Assembly (NCBI RefSeq): GCF_954871325.1
Contig: NC_088775.1
Coordinates: 78,717,561-78,781,560, forward strand
Direction of reading: 5' to 3'
DNA: 64,000 nt
DNA from: Gordionus sp. m RMFG-2023
Taxonomy: Eukaryota > Nematomorpha > Gordioida > Chordodea > Parachordodidae
A program made the position numbers and the translations under genes. Positions within the stretch are counted from its first letter, which is position 1. Each line of letters opens with the position of its first letter. Below are positions 58,501 through 64,000 of the stretch, piece by piece. The notes beneath the pieces were generated by a model. The model had not been told where the DNA came from. It was given only the letters and a program-made list of their open reading frames with translations, and made no database searches.

Positions 58501-61266
58501 ATAAGAAGGAATTGTGTTGTTAAGAAATCAAGCATATATTTAATCAGACCCGCAGTCCCAAAAATTATACAATGTATCATTTGATATATAAATTTCTCTT
58601 CGAAACTTAAAAAAAGCGGTCAAAAATATTTTAAAATCTGGATCGGGCTTGAAGATAGTAAGAAATCAGATCAGGCTATAAAAAATGGCCTCTACAGGTC
58701 TCTTATTTGAGTCATTAAAATCCGCTTTAACAAAATATTTACAGATAAACCATATTGTAATAATTTAAAGAAACAGCTTATAGATGAATTTTACCATTGA
58801 AACCTATCTTTTAATAATTTTTTTTAAAATTGGGTAATAATAAATTTTTAGATTTGATTTTTACTTATTACATTTAATGCTCCCATCTGAAAAAAAAGAA
58901 GGATATGGGAAAATTTTTTCCCCACCTATTTCTACTAACACATCACATTTCACATTTATTATTACCTTGATTATTATTATTTTATTTAATATTAGAAATA
59001 AATTATCGATTGTTATATATATAAAAAAACCTTTTGAGCTTTTCAAATCAGAATTGACATGACAATGATACATAACATTTCCCATTACGATAATATTTAA
59101 AATTCATACCTAAGCGATCGCTTATCAACATGTGATAGTGACTTCACCTAACAGGAGCTATGGGAGGCCCAAGTTCTTTTCAAAAATCTAAAATTAATGA
59201 CTATTATATTCCATCGCCCATTGAGCCCCGGTAATTAAAAAGTTGAACCTGATCGCGCAGGGCTATGTTGGGGCGATGATTTAAAAAGATAAAACAACTT
59301 TTTTTTGTTTTTTATTTTAGTCGCTGGAAAGCACGCGGAATATGATGAACTTGTGCGAAGAAGTAAACCTTTTGATCAATTTTATTATTATCTAATATTC
59401 TAATAAAAAGGTCTGTACACTATACATTAGTTTTTTTTTGACTGGCAGTTAAAAAATTTTTTTTAAAAAAGCTTAGAGTCAAATTAGCAAGAGGGGAATT
59501 TTTCCATCTTTAATATTAATATCTAAATTCTTAACTAGCAGGAATTATATACCAGTTATTAAAAAATAAATTTCTAATCCTTTACCTTATTCTTTTTTGT
59601 ATTATATCTAAAGTGTTCAATTATGAATAAATTTATTCCCTTCATTTTCATTGTTTAAGAATTGTAATAATCCTAACGCTTAATCTAAATTAGTTTATCC
59701 GTCTTATTAAATTAATAACGAAATAAGCATAAAATAATGTAGTTATATTAGTGGAAGAAAATAATCTACAAATTTATATCGTTGCACCTCCCAGTAACAA
59801 TTAATATTAATTGCGCTGTCTCATCCTTATATTTTTCAGAATATGTTCCTTTTTTTTAAAAAAAATAAAATAAAAATAGGGGAAAGACGCCGGCATTAGA
59901 ACGTTAGTTATGCTTGATGAACAAGGAGGTAATATTTTTCATTTTACTTATTTTAAAATTCGGCTCGAGAAATATATTTTAAAATTTTGTTACCTAGTCG
60001 ATCCCCGTCCCTATTTTGTAGAAGGTTACACTCGACCATTTATCATTTTTGGAAACGGGAAACGGGCCGAATGAATAATTTAAAATTAATGTTCGGTTTG
60101 ACGATTCTGATAGGTATATGTAGGGGCACTAATCGATATTATAATAGATGAATTCATAGTGAATTATGATATTTTTTAAAATTTTTTTATATTATATATA
60201 CCTTTTTGGAACATCAATAAATAAATGTTTCAATTTTGAAAAAAAAAATCAATTTAGAGCAATTGGATCGTGTAGAAGAAGGCATGGATCAAATCAATGT
60301 TGACATGAGGGAGGCAGAAAAAAATTTAACGGGATTAGAGAAATTTTGCGGACTATGTAGTATCTGCCCTTGGACCAAGTATTCACTAATAGGAAAAATT
60401 GATTCTATATATCGTTTCCTGAGAATTAAATTATTCTATTTCCACTTTTTTGTAATTTTACAGGAGAGCAATTTTAAAAATTATTTCGGATATGGAATAA
60501 CCTAATTTTCAGGCAGCGATATTCAATATTATGGCATTTATGGTTCTTAGATTTGCAGATTGATTCCGGTTCCAAATTTTGTTTTATAAGGAGTGAAATT
60601 TTTTTTTAAACATTAAATAAGCCAACTCTGAAATGAGTTACACGCAACATTTTGAAAATATATATGTAAATGAGTCGTAGAATTTTATTAGAACCGCTTC
60701 AGATTAGTGTTGTTAAACGGCTGGATTTGAGGCGATTAAAAAGGGCTGATTTCATATTTTAGATAGAAAAAGGCCTGAAGATTTTGGTCATAGGTAGCAC
60801 AAATGTTTTGGACATCTATTAGCGAAATCTCGAGGCTTAGGCAGTATTTTCTAACTAAAATATTGAGTTAGCCCTTTTTAAAAATCGGCTCAAATCGAGC
60901 CGTTTAACAACACTCGTTCGGATTTCAGTAAATTTTAAAATAAAGTTATTTCCGGTTTATATATTTGTCACTGTTTCGAGTCAGCGGATGCCGGTTGTTT
61001 TCTAAACTTTGATCAAGCAAGATTAAAAATCTTTGTTCCCTCTTTGATTTGTTTACCAAAAATATTTAATAAAAGGTTGATATTTATATGCGCCTTATAA
61101 GATATCACTAACTCAAATTAAAAAAAAATGATAGAAAAAATTTTGAAAAGGGTTCCACATACGAAAAAACGTGGAAATCTTCCGACGACGGCAAAATAGT
61201 CAGTGGCCAGCCAAGGGTTATAGATGAAAGAAATGGCAAGGGACCTTCATCGGGTTTTATCGTCAG
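40435..61266 (+). CDS. SNAP25: SNAP-25 (Qbc-SNARE), 3' end beyond window
   Basis: Five coding exons: 40435-40506, 59321-59362, 59880-59928, 60258-60378, 61135-61266 (72, 42, 49, 121, 132 nt), all with GT..AG borders and matching phases, giving 138 codons plus two bases. The protein is the plasma-membrane t-SNARE that pairs with syntaxin and synaptobrevin in exocytosis. Seen: first SNARE helix with [24 protein letters not shown], and VEEGMDQI; the zero-layer Gln at residue 53; the palmitoylated linker Cys85, Cys88 and Cys91 ([10 protein letters not shown]); and a linker with [12 protein letters not shown] and [10 protein letters not shown]. The second SNARE helix (starting VTNDARE in relatives) was not found before the window ends. 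Intron 1 is 18.8 kb and full of transposons. Residue numbering runs parallel to the human protein. Confidence 0.95.
40507..41829 (+). other. SNAP-25 intron 1, first part
   Basis: AT-rich, no exon seen. It holds an (AT)n run at the donor side and ATTCGAATA-rich dispersed motifs at 40640-40860 like those near 4100, 7770, 8510 and 17870. Confidence 0.5.
41830..43957. mobile_element. Foldback-like element with tandem-repeat inverted termini, 9-bp duplication
   Basis: The left terminal cluster (41830-42030) is built from AAAATAATTCCCCGG-type units and the right cluster (about 43620-43957) from the inverse CCGGGGAATTATTTT units. They flank about 1.6 kb of non-coding AT-rich DNA. The perfect 9-bp direct repeat CTCCTGAAC sits at 41821-41829 and 43958-43966. 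Tandem repeats inside the inverted ends recall foldback elements; a 9-bp duplication is typical of MULEs, so a non-autonomous MULE is a reasonable guess. No transposase is encoded. Confidence 0.8.
44187..45373. mobile_element. hAT relic with CAGGGTTGGG ends
   Basis: Ends CAGGGTTGGGCACATTAC / GTTACAAATAGT-side TTTTTTCCCAACCCTG. Left subterminal repeats GTTACTTAAAAAA and GTTACCTTAAAAA. On the minus strand, 45340-44900 encodes broken hAT blocks: [20 protein letters not shown], then FKEKEIDFL and [19 protein letters not shown]. Flanking 8-mers do not match, so the boundaries may be off or the duplication decayed. A degenerate BED-finger-like stretch follows at 45420-45740, perhaps from a larger parent copy. 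Confidence 0.7.
46018..46234. mobile_element. Short deletion copy of the foldback-like family
   Basis: Starts GAATCTAGGAAAATGATTCC and ends GGGGAATAATTTTCTTTACC. These correspond to the right and left ends of the 41830-43957 element in inverse orientation, with most of the centre missing. No target duplication is evident. Confidence 0.7.
46235..47369. other. SNAP-25 intron 1 segment, no gene seen
   Basis: AT-rich. A 60-codon plus-strand open frame at 46318 has no recognisable motif. GTAGC/GCTAC motifs near 46925-47055 look like a worn hAT end. Confidence 0.5.
47370..50508. mobile_element. hAT element, nearly full length, in SNAP-25 intron 1
   Basis: Ends CAGTCTTGTTAACGCTTC / GGCGCTCCTTAACAAGACTG, flanked by the perfect 8-bp duplication TAAAATAG (47362-47369, 50509-50516); 3139 bp. 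Subterminal arrays of GGAGCG / CGCTCC motifs fill both ends (47385-47515 and 50405-50500). It encodes a spliced hAT transposase on the minus strand, antisense to SNAP-25. Confidence 0.95.
47607..50190 (-). pseudogene. hAT transposase, multi-exon, lightly damaged
   Basis: Starts at ATG 50190 ([19 protein letters not shown]). Exon 1 ends at 50008 inside a BED zinc finger (CLLC..KKHLK, then RVH in exon 2 from 49477). Exon 2 has [20 protein letters not shown] and CTTADC around the first catalytic Asp; next come [22 protein letters not shown] (second Asp), [29 protein letters not shown] (48781-48296), an EPMKKAL exon (48281-48078) and the dimerisation domain [11 protein letters not shown] (48005-47607, stop). 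Damage seen: a stop in the BED finger (50024-50026), a stop at the Trp after CTTADC (about 49110), and a frame change after TFDVLA. A young copy by its few lesions. Confidence 0.9.
50517..54250. other. SNAP-25 intron 1 segment with a MITE and possible orphan exons
   Basis: Contains CCCGCC-rich relic DNA (51150-51550), a diverged MITE copy (about 51918-52288), a C-run (53609-53622), and two open stretches of unknown origin: plus strand 50624-50749 (contains [18 protein letters not shown]) and minus strand 54140-53922. None can be tied to SNAP-25. Confidence 0.45.
53922..54140 (-). CDS. Unrecognised open exon-like stretch
   Basis: Minus-strand frame with an upstream AG (TAAATAG) and about 70 codons to a stop, containing [15 protein letters not shown] and [12 protein letters not shown]; codon content looks protein-like compared with the surrounding AT-rich DNA. 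I do not recognise the family. It lies directly beside the MITE at 54251, and a short piece (AAAAATGAACGATTTT) recurs inverted at 55465-55482, which hints at a transposon origin. It is antisense within SNAP-25 intron 1. Confidence 0.3.
54251..55443. mobile_element. CATAGGCGTAG-type hAT MITE (copy 2), uninterrupted
   Basis: Ends CATAGGCGTAGTCAGG / TTAGCTACGCCTATG with the perfect 8-bp duplication CTCTCATT (54243-54250, 55444-55451); 1193 bp. Same GC-rich block near the left end (GGGGGCTTCGTCCCCAGACC) and same body as the copy at 25906-28374, plus about 330 bp (54925-55255) absent there. Confidence 0.94.
55444..59320. other. SNAP-25 intron 1, last part
   Basis: No exon assigned. 55467-55613 holds overlapping open frames on both strands without a recognised family. 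56040-56230 is GC-richer with broken protein-like frames. 58100-58700 contains CCGGACCGG / GGATCGGGC-type relic repeats. The intron ends with a good T-rich acceptor at 59300-59320. Confidence 0.45.
59321..59362 (+). CDS. SNAP25: SNAP-25 exon 2
   Basis: Preceded by a strong TTTTATTTTAG acceptor; encodes [14 protein letters not shown] (14 codons), matching SLESTRRMLQLVEE. Both borders are phase 0. Confidence 0.95.
59880..59928 (+). CDS. SNAP25: SNAP-25 exon 3
   Basis: 49 nt, phase 0 to phase 1; encodes [16 protein letters not shown] with the zero-layer Gln53. In relatives the first residue is usually Ser (SKDAGIR). Confidence 0.95.
60258..60378 (+). CDS. SNAP25: SNAP-25 exon 4 (end of first SNARE helix and Cys linker)
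   Basis: Encodes [20 protein letters not shown] through [12 protein letters not shown]. It is the counterpart of the vertebrate exon 5 that exists as alternative 5a/5b versions; only one version is visible here. Three linker Cys (85, 88, 91) are expected to be palmitoylated for membrane attachment; the fourth position of vertebrates is Trp. Confidence 0.96.
60706..60914. repeat. MITE, AGTGTTGTTAAACGGCTGG ends (copy 2), SNAP-25 intron 4
   Basis: Starts AGTGTTGTTAAACGGCTGG and ends GAGCCGTTTAACAACACT, clear inverted ends of about 20 bp; 209 bp, non-coding. Mate of 28896-29084. Confidence 0.75.
61135..61266 (+). CDS. SNAP25: SNAP-25 exon 5 (inter-helix linker)
   Basis: Encodes [31 protein letters not shown] and GFIVR, aligning with the linker before the second SNARE motif. 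The acceptor ATGATAG at 61128-61134 was chosen over a closer AG because only it keeps the frame. The exon ends in phase 2. Confidence 0.92.
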
Positions 61267-61308
61267 GTTACTAAAATATTCTTACATAAATAATATATCA
61301 TAGATTTA

Positions 61309-61336
61309 TCCCCCCCCCCCCCCCAAAAAAAAAAAA
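61309..61336. repeat. Homopolymer C-run followed by A-run
   Basis: About sixteen C followed by about thirteen A. Such runs often carry sequencing length errors. Confidence 0.9.
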
Positions 61337-61618
61337 ATTTAAATCGGTGCTGGACTAATAAAAATTTTTTTTAAATTATATCATATTAATCATTTTGATA
61401 TATTAAATATCTAATAATAAAAATCCAAATTTAAAATATAAGATAATTATGATAAATGCTAATGTAACAAGAGCCAAACAAAGCAATATATTTTGAATTT
61501 TTTTTTTAGTTTAAGACCAAAAAATTGTGTATTGGGATAATAAAAAATTAGAAATTTATAACAAAATTGGGAGGGAGAATTCTAATCATCTAGGTAAAAC
61601 ATACATAGTTTGTCTTAC

Positions 61619-61715
61619 CCTGCATTAAAAGTTAGAGCGAATTCGCGGCTAAGTATATAAAATATGGTGCATTTTTGTATTCCTCGCTCAAATTCGCGCT
61701 AACTGTGAATAAGGG
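61619..61715. repeat. Short palindromic MITE with GTTAGAGCGAATTCGCG core
   Basis: Left arm GTTAGAGCGAATTCGCGG and right arm GCTCAAATTCGCGCTAAC enclose ~40 bp. A half copy (TTAGAGCGTATTCGCGACG) lies at 44001-44019 next to the foldback-like element. Confidence 0.65.
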
Positions 61716-62049
61716 GCTAAAGATAGTTGTTGTTATCCTAATTGATGCCTTCGCGAAACTCCCCATAATTTTTTTGATTTGATCACCGATGTCTTTAAAG
61801 GAATTCATCGCCAGATAATACGTTTTTAGGGTAGAGCTGATTATTGGTATGAAACTATAACTCAATGAGTCAGTTATATATTTAGCAATTTTTAAATTCT
61901 AGACGCCTACTGATTAATTATTGGATTGGAAAATCGTGTATACGCAAGAGAAATTATCCACGGAATTTGTGAGATTATTTGACATAAAAAACTACTTAAC
62001 CTACATCAATAATAATATAATATAAGTATAAAATGTTAATATATATTAT

Positions 62050-62970
62050 GTTATATAGAAGCCTCTGCCCACATCATAAGAATTCTATTTTAGTACATTT
62101 AAGAGTTCACAATTTATATGGACCACTGGTTCCATCCCTTTTATTCCTCTCAAAGCAATTCCGCACTGTTCTCCATTACATCCGGAAATCTAGAAATTCT
62201 ATCTAATATTAACCCATGATTCTAATCCAATAACAAACATTTTAGATATCAATATTCCGGACACATGTCATTAATTCATTTAATGATCAATTCCTCGACC
62301 TTCATAACCTAGTTTGATTTACAGGAACATCTTTTATTTGGTCGCAAATCCAATTCTTGCCGCTATTGGGAATTCTTTTACCGAAACAGGCTTCATTTAC
62401 CATAAATTATGAACTTCATAGGAATATACATCACTTGTAATAAAAATCAATATGGTATAAAATTTAGAGCAAACTTGGTTGGCAACAAAATAAACAATTG
62501 ACATATGGTACTCAGACTCTGCACCTCCGATAACACTTTTGGTCATGGTAGTACAAATATAAGACCACCTTTCAACCTTTATATAAGGAGTTGATCATAT
62601 AAAATGAAACCACCACGAATATATTATTAAGATATTTTTTCATATGTGTGTGTAGGTTTTATTAAAAAATTTTTTTTTTACCAAATACGGCATCATAATT
62701 TTTTCAGAAAACTTAAAGGGCTAACACACTTCCAGCGGCCGCATTGTCTTACTAAAACCTAGTGAACATTCATTTCCATCTGAGGTTATTACAACCAGCG
62801 ATTCCGTTTCAATTATCACTCCAGAAGAGATGTTCAAATCAATAAGTATTTACAGAAGGATGAAGTTCCTGGGTTCGAAGGTGACTACCCTCTCTTTCTA
62901 CGGGATTTAATTACGCCAATTCTGATCAATCAAGATAAGGACAACAAAATTATGAGCACTTATAAATACT
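62050..62970. other. GC-richer block of unknown origin
   Basis: Clearly less AT-rich than its surroundings, with scattered open stretches on the plus strand, for example one containing NPILAAIGNSFTETGF (about 62340-62400) and a ~60-codon one at about 62780-62972 containing KDEVPGFEGDYPLFLRDL. Stops separate them. I recognise no family; a worn mobile element or an old pseudogene are both possible. Confidence 0.4.
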
Positions 62971-63384
62971 AAAATATAATTCTTAAGGATAAAAACTTTT
63001 ATCTAACATAATATCTATATTTACATTTTGTTCCTATATTCTATTATTGACGCAAGTTAAGTGGTTCTTTATGTCAATAATAATTTCATGAATTCCAAGA
63101 TATAAGGAAAAATTTAAATATGGGATTTCTCGTGCATAGACACGAATTCCCCAATATTAACAAAGATGTAATAAACAAGACCCAGAATTTAAAAATCGCG
63201 AATTATTCAAAAGACTTATTAAGTTATATTTTCATACCAGTAATTAGCTCTACCATAACAACGTAGTGTGATTTGGCGAAGAACTTCAAAATTGGTTCGG
63301 CATTAAACGAATAAACTTATTAATATACATTTTAATTTTCAGATCATTAATAATAATTTATTCTGTTTGTGCAATAAAAATATC

Positions 63385-63530
63385 AGAGACCTGCAGGCCC
63401 GGCCCTATACCCGTGGGCCGTATTTTAAATTTTTTAAATATACCCGGGCAGGGCCTAAAAAAATTTTTTTAAAATATATCCGGGCCGGGCCTAAGATTGT
63501 TAAATTCGGGCCGGGCCTTAATATTTTTTA
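63385..63530. repeat. GGCCCGGGCC-rich interspersed repeat
   Basis: Repeated CGGGCCGGGCC motifs separated by A/T tracts. Related CCGGGCC-bearing scraps occur near 29225, 36420-36790 and 43260-43400. Confidence 0.6.
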
Positions 63531-63664
63531 TAAAAATTTTTACATTATGAGTTAATGGTTATAAGATTATATTATATTATAGTTATGATTAATATAATAT
63601 TGGGTGATGGTTAACACACCTAACACCCACAGATCGATCTAATTATTAATTTCCTGCAAATTTA

Positions 63665-63847
63665 TTCAAAGTATTAATATATTTTTTTATAATTCATATC
63701 TAAATTTTTACAACATATTTTACCAAAACAATCAAATAAAGGAATATCTTAAATAAGCCCCAATATTCAAGTATTAATAATATATTTTTTATAATTCATA
63801 TCTAAATTTTTAGAATATTTACCAAAACAATCAAATAAAGGAATATC
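63665..63847. repeat. Direct duplication, ~85 bp, immediately before the BED ORF
   Basis: TATAATTCATATCTAAATTT followed by ACCAAAACAATCAAATAAAG occurs twice (63665-63749 and 63766-63847) at a ~100-bp spacing; the second copy ends at the ATG at 63848. Confidence 0.85.
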
Positions 63848-64000
63848 ATGGCACAAAATACTAATGATATAATTAATAAAATTAAAAATAATATTTATTC
63901 TTTTAGAAATACAAATAATAATTTAAAATCTGAAATATGGGCTAAATTTAACATCATCATAGATGAAAATAAAAAAAACATTGGCTACGTACAATGTAAG
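63848..64000 (+). CDS. BED zinc-finger protein, probably hAT transposase N-terminus (partial)
   Basis: An open frame from ATG runs to the window edge (51 codons): MAQNTNDIIN, then SEIWAKFNIIIDE and NIGYVQCK. The spacing of aromatic residues and V-x-C fits the start of a BED zinc finger (W..F ... V.C..C..H..H), which in this neighbourhood is most likely the DNA-binding head of a hAT transposase. The rest is outside the window. A domesticated BED protein cannot be excluded. Confidence 0.65.
   Translation, partial: MAQNTNDIINKIKNNIYSFRNTNNNLKSEIWAKFNIIIDENKKNIGYVQCK

Noticed and set aside
58861-59085. Paired ORFs on both strands in SNAP-25 intron 1
   Set aside because: Low-complexity AT-rich translation without motifs; no match to the expected SNAP-25 sequence.
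61632-61865. Minus-strand ORF downstream of SNAP-25 exon 5
   Set aside because: Overlaps a palindromic MITE and has no recognisable content.

Overview
The window is strongly AT-rich eukaryotic DNA with short GT..AG introns, sparse genes and a dense load of DNA transposons, mostly hAT. Two host genes can be read exon by exon with consistent splice phases: a Nup153-type nuclear-basket nucleoporin (minus strand, 25225 to 6425, 21 exons, 1370 residues predicted) and the first five coding exons of SNAP-25 (plus strand, 40435 to 61266, running off the window before its second SNARE helix). Both are animal proteins. The SNAP-25 linker reads more like invertebrate than vertebrate sequence, so I infer an invertebrate metazoan with a transposon-swollen AT-rich genome; the phylum is not resolved.

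Layout. 1-1244: a broken FLYWCH-type MULE transposase (plus). 1550-1660: a small array related to a foldback-like repeat seen again near 42-46 kb. 1660-3246: a broken Ty3/gypsy-like gag-protease fossil (minus). 3247-6424: intergenic with MITE and hAT scraps. 6425-25225: the Nup153 gene, whose introns hold a 3.35-kb hAT element (10999-14351), three copies of one small hAT MITE family (15427-15777, 20864-21342, 23420-24083) and a palindromic MITE. 25906-28374: a CATAGGCGTAG-type hAT MITE interrupted by a second hAT (26636-28223). 28375-40434: a long stretch without a confident gene, with a relic hAT (about 38.2-40.0 kb) and an odd repeat-palindrome-repeat just upstream of SNAP-25. 40435-61266: SNAP-25, whose first intron (18.8 kb) contains a foldback-like element with a 9-bp target duplication, two more hAT elements (one of 3.1 kb nearly full length), and the uninterrupted second copy of the CATAGGCGTAG element. 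61267-64000: SNAP-25 intron 5 or intergenic DNA with a GC-richer block of unknown nature and, at the edge, the start of a BED-finger protein that is probably another hAT transposase.

Functionally the two host genes are unrelated: one is a scaffold and transport component of the nuclear pore, the other a Qbc-SNARE for regulated exocytosis. What unites the window is the hAT load: at least eight elements from several families, many with exact 8-bp target duplications, some nested, and several lying within a few tens of bases of splice sites. I found no bacterial features, CRISPR array, rRNA or convincing tRNA.
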